Positions 8,800 through 19,272 are shown, counted from the first letter of the stretch. The stretch is DNA of 64,000 bases from Gammaproteobacteria bacterium (GCA_012103475.1 WLWS01000004.1:372001-436000), one strand, 5' to 3'. Notes: a model not told the origin generated them from the letters alone. Translations and numbers: made by a program.

Positions 8800-9306
8800 C
8801 TAGGTCTGGCGCCTTGAGATTTTTGGAAGATATTGCGGGTAACCAATTTCTAACAGCTCTTGCAGAGCAGCTTCATAAACCTTTCTCTTAAAATCAACAA
8901 CTTCCTGAACCGGATCCCAGAAATCGACCCATCTCCAGTGATCAAACTCGGGTTTTTGACAGGCATCGAGCCGTACTTCATTTTCATCGGCGATTAATTT
9001 CAGCAAATACCAGATTTGCTTCTGTCCTATACATTTGGGTGAGGAGTTTTTTCGAATAAAGCGATTTGGCAATCGATAACGAAGCCAATCGCTGGTACAA
9101 CCTATCAATTCCACGTGTTCGGGCAGGAGACCGGTTTCCTCCTGCAATTCGCGATACATGGCATTTTCGCTGGATTCATTTTTCCTGATACCGCCCTGGG
9201 GAAACTGCCATGCATCCATGCCGATACGTCTGGCCCAGAACAACTGCCCCTGACCATTACTCAGCACTATGCCGACGTTCGCGCGATACCCCTCCGAATC
9301 AATCAT
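8800..9306 (-). CDS. rppH: RNA 5'-pyrophosphohydrolase (Nudix)
   Basis: RppH removes pyrophosphate from 5'-triphosphate mRNA ends and so triggers decay by RNase E. The 168-residue protein begins [14 protein letters not shown], typical of RppH, and has the full Nudix box from [16 protein letters not shown] to LQEETGL. The WQFPQGGI and [21 protein letters not shown] segments are also characteristic. It is transcribed alone, downstream of mdh on the same strand, 65 bases away. Confidence 0.95.
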   Translation of the reverse strand: MIDSEGYRANVGIVLSNGQGQLFWARRIGMDAWQFPQGGIRKNESSENAMYRELQEETGLLPEHVELIGCTSDWLRYRLPNRFIRKNSSPKCIGQKQIWYLLKLIADENEVRLDACQKPEFDHWRWVDFWDPVQEVVDFKRKVYEAALQELLEIGYPQYLPKISRRQT

Positions 9307-9371
9307 AAGCCGATTATTAAATATTTATGCGCAAATGCTTATTTTTAAGAAAGGGAATCTTAAACTATCAA

Positions 9372-10352
9372 TCATGGAAAAAGGTGTTTTACCATATCCC
9401 GCTCTTCTTCGAGCTCCTTCTGCGTCGCTTCCATCATTGTCCGACTGAAGTCATCAATTTCCAGATTCTGGACAATCTCGTATTTTCCATTCTCACAGAT
9501 GACCGGAAATGAGTACACCAGTCCTTCTGGAATTCCGTAAGAACCATCACTGGGAATAGCCATACTAACCCAGTCACCCTCTTTACTGCCCAAAGCCCAG
9601 TCACGCATGTGTTCCAGAGCAGCATTGGCAGCCGAGGCGGCACTGGATGCGCCTCGTGCGGCAATAATTTCTGCACCGCGCTTGGCGACTCGGGGAATAT
9701 ATTCATTTCGGTACCAATCACTATCAACCACCTCCAACACAGGCTTGCCATCGATACTTGCATGACTGACATCTGGATACTGAGTGGTTGAATGATTTCC
9801 CCAAATGCATAGATGGCTGACATCGTTAACCGAACTGTTTGTTTTCAACGCGATTTGCGCCAGTGCCCTGTTATGGTCGAGGCGTGTCATTGCTGTGAAG
9901 TTTGCCGGATTTAAATCGGGTGCGTTTTTCATTGCAATCAGGGCATTGGTATTTGCTGGGTTACCTACCACAATCACTTTTACATCTTTGCTTGCGTGGT
10001 CGTTAAGTGCTTTACCCTGAACGTTAAATATCTCAGCATTGCCCTGTAGTAAGTCACTTCGTTCCATTCCGGGCCCGCGGGGTTTGGCACCAACAAGAAA
10101 AGCGTAATCGGCATCTTTAAAGGCAATGTTCGCATCATCACTGGTTTCAATTCCGGCCAATGTGGAAAAGGCGCAGTCCTGCAACTCCATCACCACACCA
10201 TTCAATGCGTCGAGAGCCGGTGTGACTTCAAGCAACTGTAAAATGACCGCTTGCTGACTACCCAATAGTTGTCCGGAAGCAATCCGAAACAGCAGTGCGT
10301 AACCAATTTGGCCAGCCGCGCCGGTAACAGCAATTCGAACAGGTGATTTCAT
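9372..10352 (-). CDS. mdh: malate dehydrogenase (NAD-dependent)
   Basis: This enzyme interconverts malate and oxaloacetate in the TCA cycle. The 326-residue protein is of the cytosolic/Burkholderia type rather than the E. coli type. It has the Rossmann motif [44 protein letters not shown], the substrate-binding LDHNRA and the catalytic His in [12 protein letters not shown]. It lies just downstream of gltA on the same strand, with 134 bases between, and may be cotranscribed. Confidence 0.97.
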   Translation of the reverse strand: MKSPVRIAVTGAAGQIGYALLFRIASGQLLGSQQAVILQLLEVTPALDALNGVVMELQDCAFSTLAGIETSDDANIAFKDADYAFLVGAKPRGPGMERSDLLQGNAEIFNVQGKALNDHASKDVKVIVVGNPANTNALIAMKNAPDLNPANFTAMTRLDHNRALAQIALKTNSSVNDVSHLCIWGNHSTTQYPDVSHASIDGKPVLEVVDSDWYRNEYIPRVAKRGAEIIAARGASSAASAANAALEHMRDWALGSKEGDWVSMAIPSDGSYGIPEGLVYSFPVICENGKYEIVQNLEIDDFSRTMMEATQKELEEERDMVKHLFP

Positions 10353-10486
10353 TTACATACTCTCCCTAAAATTTAAAATATATAGTGATGAAACGGACAG
10401 GCAAAGCAACAACAATGCATGCTCTGTTTCAGCATTACGCCAGTAAAGAACTTACTGGCCTTCAGATTCAGTTATCAGATTTTCAA

Positions 10487-11779
10487 TCAGCTGCGTTTTT
10501 CCAAATCCACGTAATCTCTTTGCTCGGCGCCTATGTATAGCTGACGCGGGCGACCGATTCGAAACTCAGGATCCTCGATCAGTTCTATCCACTGCGCAAT
10601 CCAGCCTGCGCTCCGAGCCATGGCAAACATAACGGTAAACATACTAATTGGAATTTTAAGTGCCTGATAGATCAGCCCCGAATAAAAATCGACATTCGGA
10701 TACAGTTTACGCTCGATAAAATATTCATCTTCAAGGGCAATTCTTTCCAACTCCATCGCCACTTCAAACATGGGCTGATTGAGATTCATTTCGCTAATTA
10801 ACTCATGACATGCTTCACGAATGATAGTGGCTCGCGGGTCGAAGTTTTTGTAAACGCGATGTCCAAAACCCATCAGTCGAAAAGAATCGTTTTTATCTTT
10901 GGCACGATTCACAAACTTTTGAATGTTACTCGCATCGCCGATTTCCTCCAGCATGTGAACTACAGCTTCGTTCGCGCCACCATGCGCTTTACCCCATAAA
11001 GTGGCTACACCTGCAGCAATGCAGGCGAAGGGGTTACTTTCTGCACTTCCTGCTAATCTGACTGCAGATGTGCTTGCATTTTGTTCATGATCAGCATGCA
11101 GAATGAATAACAATTCGAGAGCACGTATAGCAACCGGAGGAGGCGTATACTCTTCACTCGGCCAGGAAAAAGTCATGTATAGAAAGTTTTCGACAAACCC
11201 GCGGCCATTGTCCGGATAGACGAAAGGCAATCCGGACGCATAGCGGTAACATTTAGACGCTATATTCGGCATCTTGCCAATTACCCGCTTTGCAGTGAGT
11301 ATGCGATGTTCCGGGTTCTGAATATCGGTGGCATCATGGTAATAAGAAGCCAGTGCGTTGACGACACCTGCCATAATAGACATCGGATGGGCATCATACC
11401 GATAGCCGGTATAGAAACGCGAGAGATGTTCATGGGTCATGGTGTGCATTTTGATTGCATTATCCCATTCCGCCATTTCCGCTGGCGTTGGTAATTCCCC
11501 GTGAATCAGGAGGTAACAGACCTCCATAAAATTACTCTTTGCGGCTAATTGCTCAATGGGATATCCGCGATGAAGCAGAACGCCGTTAGTCCCATCAAGA
11601 TAAGTGATCGCACTACGACAACTCGATGTCGTACCAAATCCAGGATCCTGAGTGAACATACCCAGTTCTTTATGCAACAATTTGGTATCAATGACCGGTT
11701 CACCGTAAGTACCGGTTAATATCGGACATTCGAGTTGTTTACCGGTTCTGTTGTCCGTGATCGTAACTGTATCAGACAT
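10487..11779 (-). CDS. gltA: citrate synthase
   Basis: Citrate synthase condenses acetyl-CoA with oxaloacetate. The 430-residue protein is the hexameric type II form of Gram-negative bacteria. Active-site regions are visible: LHADHEQNASTSAVRLAGS, WGKAHGGANEAVVHML and FRLMGFGHRVYKNFDPRA. It is transcribed away from sucA, and the two share a 297-base intergenic region. The succinate dehydrogenase genes often found between gltA and sucA are not here. Confidence 0.98.
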   Translation of the reverse strand: MSDTVTITDNRTGKQLECPILTGTYGEPVIDTKLLHKELGMFTQDPGFGTTSSCRSAITYLDGTNGVLLHRGYPIEQLAAKSNFMEVCYLLIHGELPTPAEMAEWDNAIKMHTMTHEHLSRFYTGYRYDAHPMSIMAGVVNALASYYHDATDIQNPEHRILTAKRVIGKMPNIASKCYRYASGLPFVYPDNGRGFVENFLYMTFSWPSEEYTPPPVAIRALELLFILHADHEQNASTSAVRLAGSAESNPFACIAAGVATLWGKAHGGANEAVVHMLEEIGDASNIQKFVNRAKDKNDSFRLMGFGHRVYKNFDPRATIIREACHELISEMNLNQPMFEVAMELERIALEDEYFIERKLYPNVDFYSGLIYQALKIPISMFTVMFAMARSAGWIAQWIELIEDPEFRIGRPRQLYIGAEQRDYVDLEKRS

Positions 11780-11854
11780 CTAATGCCTCCAAAGCAAGGT
11801 TAATTCTTCGATTACTACTGATTTTATTATTGTTTTTATTCTTCTTATTTTTCT

Positions 11855-11884
11855 AGCATACAGGCCTATGCGAATCGCAGGCAA
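11855..11884 (-). promoter_or_regulatory. candidate gltA promoter
   Basis: On the minus strand a TTGCCT box (11879-11884) and a TATGCT box (11855-11860) are separated by 18 bases, about 75 bases upstream of gltA. The -35 box overlaps a perfect inverted repeat, AGGCAAG-cct-CTTGCCT (11879-11895), which could be an operator. This is a sequence match only. Confidence 0.35.
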
Positions 11885-12076
11885 GCCTCTTGCCTTAATT
11901 CCGGCGCAAAAAATGCATGTTTACATGACAAAATGCACTAATCGTCTAAACTTGTATGCACAATTGAGTGAATCACATAAAATATTATGGATTAAGCTAT
12001 TGAGAAATATCAGAATTCGTCGATATATCTCCTACGACCAATTATTGACACAACTAAATTCACGGATAAAAAAACA

Positions 12077-14917
12077 ATGAGTCAATACGAAGCATCTTAT
12101 CTGTATAGCGGCAATGCTGACTTTATCGAACAGCTGTATGAATCTTTCCTGCAGGACCCGAATAGTGTCGCAAGCGAATGGCGTGACTATTTCGCACAGC
12201 TGGAAAACGCAGAACCCGGTCAGGATATTGCGCATTCTCCTATTCGCGAGGCGTTTTATCAGGCCGCCAAAAAAGGCAGAACTGCAAAAGCTCCTGCGGC
12301 AAATGCCGATAGCAGTTCGTTTCAAAAGCAGGTGGCAGTTCTCCAGCTGATTAACGCACATCGCTTTCGCGGTCATTCTCAGGCCAGCCTCGATCCACTT
12401 GAGCAATACGAAAGACCCGCGGTACCAGAACTTGATCCGGCTTTTCACGGTCTTGGAGAGGCAGATATGGACTCAGTATTCAATACCGGATCCCTGTTTG
12501 CTGCAGATGAAGCGACGCTAAGAGAAATTATTGAAATTGTACAACGCACCTACTGCAGAAGTATTGGTGCGGAATACATGCATATCAATGAAACCGAGCA
12601 AAAGCGCTGGATCCAGCAATACCTTGAAAGTTGCTCCTCAACACCCGACTTCAGTCCTGAAAAAAGAAAACATGTTCTCAATCGGGTGATCGCCGCGAAT
12701 GCTCTGGAAGCGTATTTACACACACGTTATGTGGGTCAGAAACGATTCTCACTGGAAGGTGGCGAATCTCTGATCGCAATGCTGGATGAAATTGTTCAGA
12801 AAAGCGGTGATGGTGGAGTAAAAGAGATTGTGATCGGGATGGCACATAGGGGGCGCCTGAATGTGCTAGTTAATATTATCGGAAAGCTTCCGCATGAATT
12901 GTTTGATGAATTTGAAGGCAAACCGGGAGAAATTAGCTCCTCGGGCGACGTTAAATACCATTTGGGCTATTCCTCCGACATTCAAACCGGAGAAGGTGGC
13001 AATAATGTTCACTTGACTCTGTCCTTTAATCCTTCTCACCTTGAAATCATTGATCCGGTGGTAGAAGGTTCGGTTCGTGCTCGTCAGGACAGACGCGAGG
13101 ATAAAAGTCGCGATCAGGTATTGCCCATTTTGCTACACGGAGATGCCGCTTTTGCCGGACAAGGCGTCATTATGGAAACGTTTAACCTGTCTCAGACACG
13201 CGGTTATTCAACCGGAGGCACAGTACATATAATCATTAACAATCAAATCGGATTTACTACCAGTGATCCGCTTGATTCACGTTCCACACTGTACTGTACT
13301 GATGTGGCTAAAATGGTTCAGGCTCCTATTTTTCATGTCAATGGCGACGATCCGGAAGCAGTAGTGTTTGTTGCGGAAATGGCTCTGGCTTACCGAACAG
13401 AGTTTAAAAAAGATGTTGTCATTGATATGGTTTGTTATCGCAAACACGGCCATAGCGAAGCCGATGAGCCGGCGGCCACCCAACCAATGATGTATCAGCA
13501 AATTCGCAAACACACGGATGTGAGAACATTACACATACAAAAATTGGTAAGAGAGCAAGTCGTTACAGAGGCTGAAGCTCAGGAAATGGCTGATAAGTAT
13601 ATTAATTCACTCGAATCCAATATTGCCGTTGCCGGTCCCCGAGCGGATAACATCAATACCACACACCTGATTAACTATGCTCCTTTCAAGAATACAGCCT
13701 GGACCGATGAAGGCGTAACCTCGATAGATGATGCGACCATAGCCCGTTTGACTGAGCGCTTAACCAGTATCCCTGACGACTTCAACTTACATCCTACGGT
13801 TAAAAAAATTATTGATAACCGCAAACGGATGGGCGCAGGGGAATTGCCGATGGATTGGGGTTTTGCAGAAAATATGGCGTATGCAGCGCTGCTTGAAGAA
13901 GGCTCGCCTATTCGTATTTCAGGACAGGATAGTGGCCGAGGTACGTTTTTTCACCGCCATGCAGTAATTCATAATCAACTTGATGGCGACACACATTTAC
14001 CGCTGCAGCATATTAAAGACGGGCAACCTGAGTTTCTGGTTATTAATTCGACGCTGTCAGAGGAAGCCGTACTCGCTTTTGAATACGGCTATGCCAGCGC
14101 TGAACCGAATGCTCTGGTTATCTGGGAAGCGCAATTTGGAGATTTCGCAAACGGTGCTCAGGTAGTATTTGACCAGTTTATCAGCTCCTGTGAAGCTAAA
14201 TGGGGGCGGTACTGTGGACTTACTGTGATGCTACCTCATGGTTATGACGGCCAGGGGCCCGAACATTCTTCAGCCCGACTGGAACGCTATTTACAGTTGT
14301 GCGCGGAGGAAAATATGCAAGTCTGTGTGCCAAGTACACCGGCTCAAATGTTTCATATGCTTCGTCGCCAGGTAAATCGTCCTTATCGTAAGCCGCTCAT
14401 TATCATGAGCCCTAAAAGCTTGCTCAGACACAAGCTTTCCACATCGCCGGTCGAAACTCTGCGCGATAAGTTTCAAACGGTAATTGGCGAAATCGATAAT
14501 ATGGATAACGACAAAGTGACGCGTTTACTGGTTTGTTGTGGCAAGGTGTATTATGACCTTCTCGAGCAACGCAGAGCCAACAACCTGGAAAATATTGCGA
14601 TTGCGAGAATTGAACAACTGTTCCCTTTCCCACACATGGAAATGAAAGCTGTGATCAATTCTTATCCAAACCTGGAAGAAGTCGTTTGGGTTCAGGAAGA
14701 ACCGAAGAATCAGGGCAGCTGGTATTACATGCAATCGCGTGGAACCATGATCGGTTGCCTGAGCAGACAGCATACCTTTGGTTACGCAGGTCGGTTTTAT
14801 TCGGCTTCGCCAGCAGTGGGTTATATGAGTCTGCATCTGGAACAGCAAAAACAACTGGTTAGTGATGCCCTGCAACTAAGCAAACTTGAAGTAACCACAC
14901 ATATTCAAAGCGTCTGA
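12077..14917 (+). CDS. sucA: 2-oxoglutarate dehydrogenase E1 component
   Basis: This thiamin-diphosphate enzyme decarboxylates 2-oxoglutarate and passes succinyl groups to the lipoyl domain of SucB. The 946-residue length is normal. Visible motifs include the N-terminal YLYSGNADFIEQLYESFLQD segment that docks on E2, EIVIGMAHRGRLNVLVN, FNPSHLEIIDPVVEGSVRAR, LHGDAAFAGQGV, and in the C-terminal half SGQDSGRGTFFHRHAV and LPHGYDGQGPEHSSARLER. It is first in a sucA-sucB-lpd set, the full 2-oxoglutarate dehydrogenase complex. Confidence 0.98.
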   Translation: MSQYEASYLYSGNADFIEQLYESFLQDPNSVASEWRDYFAQLENAEPGQDIAHSPIREAFYQAAKKGRTAKAPAANADSSSFQKQVAVLQLINAHRFRGHSQASLDPLEQYERPAVPELDPAFHGLGEADMDSVFNTGSLFAADEATLREIIEIVQRTYCRSIGAEYMHINETEQKRWIQQYLESCSSTPDFSPEKRKHVLNRVIAANALEAYLHTRYVGQKRFSLEGGESLIAMLDEIVQKSGDGGVKEIVIGMAHRGRLNVLVNIIGKLPHELFDEFEGKPGEISSSGDVKYHLGYSSDIQTGEGGNNVHLTLSFNPSHLEIIDPVVEGSVRARQDRREDKSRDQVLPILLHGDAAFAGQGVIMETFNLSQTRGYSTGGTVHIIINNQIGFTTSDPLDSRSTLYCTDVAKMVQAPIFHVNGDDPEAVVFVAEMALAYRTEFKKDVVIDMVCYRKHGHSEADEPAATQPMMYQQIRKHTDVRTLHIQKLVREQVVTEAEAQEMADKYINSLESNIAVAGPRADNINTTHLINYAPFKNTAWTDEGVTSIDDATIARLTERLTSIPDDFNLHPTVKKIIDNRKRMGAGELPMDWGFAENMAYAALLEEGSPIRISGQDSGRGTFFHRHAVIHNQLDGDTHLPLQHIKDGQPEFLVINSTLSEEAVLAFEYGYASAEPNALVIWEAQFGDFANGAQVVFDQFISSCEAKWGRYCGLTVMLPHGYDGQGPEHSSARLERYLQLCAEENMQVCVPSTPAQMFHMLRRQVNRPYRKPLIIMSPKSLLRHKLSTSPVETLRDKFQTVIGEIDNMDNDKVTRLLVCCGKVYYDLLEQRRANNLENIAIARIEQLFPFPHMEMKAVINSYPNLEEVVWVQEEPKNQGSWYYMQSRGTMIGCLSRQHTFGYAGRFYSASPAVGYMSLHLEQQKQLVSDALQLSKLEVTTHIQSV

Positions 14918-14955
14918 TAATTACTCAACGTATAGCAAAATAAGGAGCTCTCATC

Positions 14956-16206
14956 GTGCAAGTCGACGTCAAAGTCCCGGTACTGGCAGAATCAGTAGCT
15001 GAAGCTACATTAATGAATTGGCATAAAAAGGCAGGTGAGTCTGTGAGTCGAGGTGACAGCCTGATTGATATTGAAACTGACAAAGTCACGCTTGAAGTTG
15101 CCGCTCTGAATGACGGAGTGCTCACTGAAATCCTCAAAGGTGATGGAGAACTCGTTGAAAGTAATGAAGTCATTGCTCGTATCGATACAGCGGCAAAAAC
15201 GGGCGCAGTCGAACAAGATAAAGATGAACCACAGCAACAGTCTTTACCAGTGGATGAGCCGCAGGACGAACCAAAACTGAGCCCGGCTGTGCGTCATTTG
15301 CTTGATGAACATGGTCTTGAGGCCAATCAGATACCCCTAACTGAAAATAGCGATCGCCTGACCAAAGAGAACGTACTAAATCATCTTGGCGCTGATTCGG
15401 CTGGCAAACCTGAAAACACTGCGGAAACATCAAGTCCGGCTCCTGCTCCGGCACACGAAGAAGAGAAACCCTCAGCACCACCAGTAGCCGATATAGCCTC
15501 TGGTGAACGCCCGGAAGAGCGTGTACCGATGACGAGATTGCGTAAACGCGCTGCGGAGAGGCTGCTTTCAGCCCAGCACGAAAACGCATTACTAACAACA
15601 TTTAACGAAGTCAATATGCAGCCGGTAATGGATTTACGTGAGCGCTATAAAGATGAATTCGAGAAAACCCATGGAGTGAAACTCGGCTTCATGTCGTTTT
15701 TTACCAAAGCGGCAGTCGAAGCATTAAAGAAATTTCCATTGGTAAACGCCTCCGTTGATGGAACAGACATCGTTTATCACGGTTACTTTGACATCGGCAT
15801 TGCAGTCAGTGCACCCCGCGGGCTTGTTGTTCCGGTACTTCGAGAAGCCGATCAGTTGTCCTTTGCGGATGTCGAAGCAAATATCAGAGCACTTGGAGTT
15901 AAAGCGCGCGACTCCAAACTCACTATGGAAGATCTGACTGGCGGTACATTTACCATCACCAATGGTGGTATTTTCGGCTCAATGCTATCGACTCCGATCA
16001 TCAACCCTCCTCAAAGTGCAATTCTGGGTATGCACAAAATACAGGATCGTCCTGTAGCAGAAAATGGCGAAGTTGTCGTACGCCCCGTTATGTATCTGGC
16101 TTTGTCCTATGACCACCGCATTATAGATGGTCGCGAAACCGTTCAATTCCTTGTATCGATCAAGGAACAGATTGAAGATCCTGCACGGCTTCTGCTGCAA
16201 TTATAG
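14956..16206 (+). CDS. sucB: dihydrolipoyllysine succinyltransferase (E2)
   Basis: SucB is the core transferase of the 2-oxoglutarate dehydrogenase complex. The 416-residue protein starts with GTG, 38 bases after sucA, behind a clear ribosome-binding site (AAGGAGCT at 14941). The lipoyl domain carries the modified Lys in [12 protein letters not shown] Pro/Ala/Glu-rich linker, the subunit-binding domain ([13 protein letters not shown]) and the catalytic domain follow, ending with the active-site [11 protein letters not shown]. Confidence 0.97.
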   Translation: MQVDVKVPVLAESVAEATLMNWHKKAGESVSRGDSLIDIETDKVTLEVAALNDGVLTEILKGDGELVESNEVIARIDTAAKTGAVEQDKDEPQQQSLPVDEPQDEPKLSPAVRHLLDEHGLEANQIPLTENSDRLTKENVLNHLGADSAGKPENTAETSSPAPAPAHEEEKPSAPPVADIASGERPEERVPMTRLRKRAAERLLSAQHENALLTTFNEVNMQPVMDLRERYKDEFEKTHGVKLGFMSFFTKAAVEALKKFPLVNASVDGTDIVYHGYFDIGIAVSAPRGLVVPVLREADQLSFADVEANIRALGVKARDSKLTMEDLTGGTFTITNGGIFGSMLSTPIINPPQSAILGMHKIQDRPVAENGEVVVRPVMYLALSYDHRIIDGRETVQFLVSIKEQIEDPARLLLQL

Positions 16207-16285
16207 GTAACAGAGCAAACAGCAATTCCAATAAGACTACAAATGCTCGACTGTTTTTTTGGTCTGAATTCAGAGATAAGACGCT

Positions 16286-17710
16286 ATGAAAAATTATGAT
16301 GTGGTAGTTATAGGCGGTGGGCCCGGCGGTTACGTCGCCGCAATTCGCTGTGCCCAGCTGGGATTGTCGACAGCCTGTGTTGAGAGCTGGCTGGATGATG
16401 AAAAGCAGGTAGTACTTGGCGGAACCTGTCTGAACGTAGGTTGTATTCCTTCCAAAGCGCTACTCGACTCCTCCCATCATTTCAGCTTTATAAAAAACGA
16501 AGCGAAAGAACACGGTATCAATGTTTCGAGCCCGGCGATGGATATACATCGCATGATTGAACGGAAAAAAAATATAGTCAGCACCCTTACTCAGGGAATC
16601 GCAGGCCTGTTTAAGAAGAATAAAGTTGATTGGCTAAAAGGTCATGGGAAACTAATTTCGAATTCTCAAATTGAAGTTCAGGCAGTCGGTGATGATAGCA
16701 GTGAGGCGTATCAGGTAGGTGCCGGACATATAATTATCGCCACAGGTTCTGTGCCCATGTCAATTCCCCCGGCTCAGGTGGACAATGAGATGATAGTTGA
16801 TTCAACAGGAGCCCTGGCTTTTACAGACGTACCAAAAAGACTTGGTGTTATAGGTGCCGGTGTTATCGGTCTGGAGCTTGGTAGCGTCTGGAATCGACTT
16901 GGCGCAGAAGTTGTCATCTTCGAGGCACTGGATGAATTTCTCGCCCCGGTCGACAGACAACTGGCAAAAGAAGCTGAAAAATTGTTGCGCAATCAGGGGC
17001 TGGATATTCGCCTAGGAGCGAAAGTCACCGGTACCGGTTGTAATAACAGAGAAGTGTCAGTTACGTATGAGGATGCCGAGGGTAAACAGCAGATTGTCTT
17101 TGATAAACTAATCGTCGCCGTCGGCCGCAAGCCCAACACAGCCGGATTGGGCGCGAATGACGCTGGTGTCGAATTGGACCAACGTGGTTTCATTGTAGTT
17201 GATGAAAATTGCCAGACCGGCCTGGAAAATGTCTATGCCATAGGCGATGTTGTTCGTGGTCCGATGCTTGCACATAAGGCATCAGAAGAAGGTGTTGCAG
17301 TAGCGGAGCGAATTGCCGGTCAGAAGTCACATATGAACTACGACGCCATTCCCTGGGTAATCTATACCTGGCCGGAAATAGCCTGGGTAGGCAAAACCGA
17401 GCAGGAGCTAAAAGCTGCAGGTATAGATTTCAAACGGGGAAGTTTCCCCATAGCTGCCAGTGGCCGGGCGCGAGCGATGGGTGAGGTCAACGGAGTGATC
17501 AAAATGCTGAGTGACGCCAGCAGTGATCGTATCCTGGGGATCCATATTCTTGCGCCAAATGCTTCTGAACTTATCAGCGAGGCTGTGTTGGCGGTGGAAT
17601 TCGATGGCAGCTCTGAAGATATCGCCAGAACAATACATGCTCATCCTACCCTCGCCGAAGCGCTGCATGAAGCAGCTCTCGCAGTAGACAAACGGGCAAT
17701 CCATTTTTAG
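16286..17710 (+). CDS. lpdA: dihydrolipoyl dehydrogenase (E3)
   Basis: This flavoprotein reoxidises the lipoyl groups of SucB with NAD+. The 474-residue protein shows the FAD-binding VVVIGGGPGGYVAAIRCAQL, the redox-active pair in GGTCLNVGCIPSKALL, an NAD-binding GVIGAGVIGLELGSVW and the C-terminal catalytic His-Glu motif HAHPTLAEALHEA. It lies 79 bases after sucB, so it is probably in the same operon and dedicated to this complex, though it may also serve others. Confidence 0.97.
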   Translation: MKNYDVVVIGGGPGGYVAAIRCAQLGLSTACVESWLDDEKQVVLGGTCLNVGCIPSKALLDSSHHFSFIKNEAKEHGINVSSPAMDIHRMIERKKNIVSTLTQGIAGLFKKNKVDWLKGHGKLISNSQIEVQAVGDDSSEAYQVGAGHIIIATGSVPMSIPPAQVDNEMIVDSTGALAFTDVPKRLGVIGAGVIGLELGSVWNRLGAEVVIFEALDEFLAPVDRQLAKEAEKLLRNQGLDIRLGAKVTGTGCNNREVSVTYEDAEGKQQIVFDKLIVAVGRKPNTAGLGANDAGVELDQRGFIVVDENCQTGLENVYAIGDVVRGPMLAHKASEEGVAVAERIAGQKSHMNYDAIPWVIYTWPEIAWVGKTEQELKAAGIDFKRGSFPIAASGRARAMGEVNGVIKMLSDASSDRILGIHILAPNASELISEAVLAVEFDGSSEDIARTIHAHPTLAEALHEAALAVDKRAIHF

Positions 17711-17840
17711 CCAAAACAAAGCCCCTAGCTTTCAAATTACTCAACTATATCTTTATTTATCAATGAGATACATTAAGACGCCTTCCCCCTCCCCTTAACT
17801 AATTGCGCAAGCTGGTCTCCCCTGAGAGATTTTGCTACCA

Positions 17841-17868
17841 TGCAACAATTATTTTGTGCAGTGCAGCG
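17841..17868. promoter_or_regulatory. candidate PhaR operator upstream of the PHA genes
   Basis: The stretch contains an imperfect inverted repeat, TGCAACAATTATTTTGTGCA (17841-17860), followed directly by a second TGCA-type half-site (GTGCAGC). It lies about 75-100 bases before the first SDR gene. PhaR repressors are known to bind TGCA/GCAG-type repeats near PHA genes, and phaR is the next gene but one. The assignment is inference. Confidence 0.3.
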
Positions 17869-17939
17869 AAATACTGTATTTTGTTAGCTGCCACACTCTT
17901 GAATCACGCTTACGCAGTTTGCGGAGAACATAAGTCCTT

Positions 17940-18689
17940 ATGAAAATTGATCTTGGAAATAAAGTTGCGCTTGTTGCAGACGGTTCAAGTGCCATTGGTA
18001 AAGCAATTTGTTTACAGCTGGCAGAATCCGGAGCCAGAGTAAGCTGCCTGACCTCCTCAGCAGAAACTGAAAGTGAGTGCCAGAAATATTTCAGTGATAA
18101 AGGATTTGATGTAACTATTTACCGAGCCGATATCGGCAACTTCGCCGAATGTGAAAAGCTTATAGCTGAAATTGAACAGGCCGGCGCTATGGTCGATATC
18201 ATGATTAACAATACTGATTTCAATTACAGTGGAAATTTCAATGAAATGTCAGTACAGCAATGGCAGGACTCTATTCATATCAACCTGGATAGCGTTTATA
18301 ACCTCTGCCGGCAAATTAGTGAAAAAATGAGCGAACGCCATTATGGCCGTATTATTAATATATCTTCAGTCTATGCGAAAAAAGGTGTATCCGGTAAAAG
18401 TGCCTACGCTGCTCCTAAGTCGGGCCTGCATGGATTCACTATGGCTCTGTCTCAGGAACTGGCACGCAAAGGCGTCACAGTAAATACCGTTTCACCTGGT
18501 CATATAAAAACAGAGAAGGAAGAGGAATTGTCACAGGCTGATACCAACGAGATTATTGCCGGCATCCCGGCTTCACGTATGGGTGAGGCCAACGAAGTTG
18601 CATCTCTGGTCGACTTTCTCTGTTCCGAGCAGGCGAGTTTTATAACAGGCACCGATATAGCTATCAATGGTGGCCAGCACATTTATTGA
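17940..18689 (+). CDS. SDR-family protein, acetoacetyl-CoA reductase-like
   Basis: This 249-residue short-chain dehydrogenase/reductase resembles PhaB and 3-oxoacyl-ACP reductases in its C-terminal half (HYGRIINISSVYAKKG, then YAAPKSGLHGFTMALSQEL and KGVTVNTVSPGHIKTE). The catalytic Ser, Tyr and Lys (YAAPK) are kept. The cofactor loop, usually TGxxxGIG, is ADGSSAIG, and the usual NNAG is NNTD, so cofactor binding may be altered. It is followed 50 bases later by phaR, placing it in a PHA setting. Substrate is not certain. Confidence 0.82.
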   Translation: MKIDLGNKVALVADGSSAIGKAICLQLAESGARVSCLTSSAETESECQKYFSDKGFDVTIYRADIGNFAECEKLIAEIEQAGAMVDIMINNTDFNYSGNFNEMSVQQWQDSIHINLDSVYNLCRQISEKMSERHYGRIINISSVYAKKGVSGKSAYAAPKSGLHGFTMALSQELARKGVTVNTVSPGHIKTEKEEELSQADTNEIIAGIPASRMGEANEVASLVDFLCSEQASFITGTDIAINGGQHIY

Positions 18690-18739
18690 GTTGACATAAG
18701 ACCAACAAATTAACCGCTAAATCAGAGTTGAGCAGAATT

Positions 18740-19210
18740 ATGAGTGATATACGTGTTATAAAAAAATACCCTAATCGTCGTCTATATGACACTGAACGAA
18801 GTAAATACATTACGCTGGAAGATGTTAAAAAGCTTGTTATGGAAGGCACTTCATTTTGTGTGAAAGATGTAAAAACAGATGAAGATCTTACCCGAACTAT
18901 ATTGCTGCAGATAATCTCGGAACAAGAACATAATGGAGAACCTCTTTTCTCTACTCAGGCACTGACTCAACTTATTCGATGTTACGGGCAAACTTATCAA
19001 AATGTAATTTCGGAATACCTGCAAAACAGTATTGATATTTTTACTCAACAACAAAAAGAATTTCAGGATAAATTGCAAGAGACTGTGGCCACAAACCCTT
19101 TTACTGCAATGAATGATTTAACAGAACGAAATTTGAAAATGTGGCAGGACGTACAGGAAAACTTTTTCAAAGCCACTGCTTCCGGTAATTCCTCGAAAGA
19201 CAACAAGTAA
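18740..19210 (+). CDS. phaR: polyhydroxyalkanoate synthesis repressor PhaR
   Basis: PhaR represses phasin and other PHA genes and is released when it binds nascent polymer granules. The 156-residue protein opens with the diagnostic DNA-binding segment RVIKKYPNRRLYDTERSKYI, followed by the PHB-accumulation regulatory domain (TRTILLQIISEQEHNGEPLF) and a helical Gln-rich tail. The frame allows a TTG start at 18728, but the ATG at 18740 is preferred. It lies between two SDR genes. No PHA synthase gene is in the window. Confidence 0.93.
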   Translation: MSDIRVIKKYPNRRLYDTERSKYITLEDVKKLVMEGTSFCVKDVKTDEDLTRTILLQIISEQEHNGEPLFSTQALTQLIRCYGQTYQNVISEYLQNSIDIFTQQQKEFQDKLQETVATNPFTAMNDLTERNLKMWQDVQENFFKATASGNSSKDNK

Positions 19211-19272
19211 TTAATGTAATAACAAGAATCGAATTCAATAATCAACAGCTTTCCTGATAATAAAAACTGACT

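Noticed and set aside
10439..10459. Perfect 8-base hairpin GCCAGTAA-agaac-TTACTGGC after gltA
   Set aside because: No T-run follows on either strand, so it is not called a terminator; it might still protect the 3' end of gltA mRNA.
15170..15614. Minus-strand frames opposite sucB
   Set aside because: Shadows of the lipoyl-linker coding region; no conserved protein.
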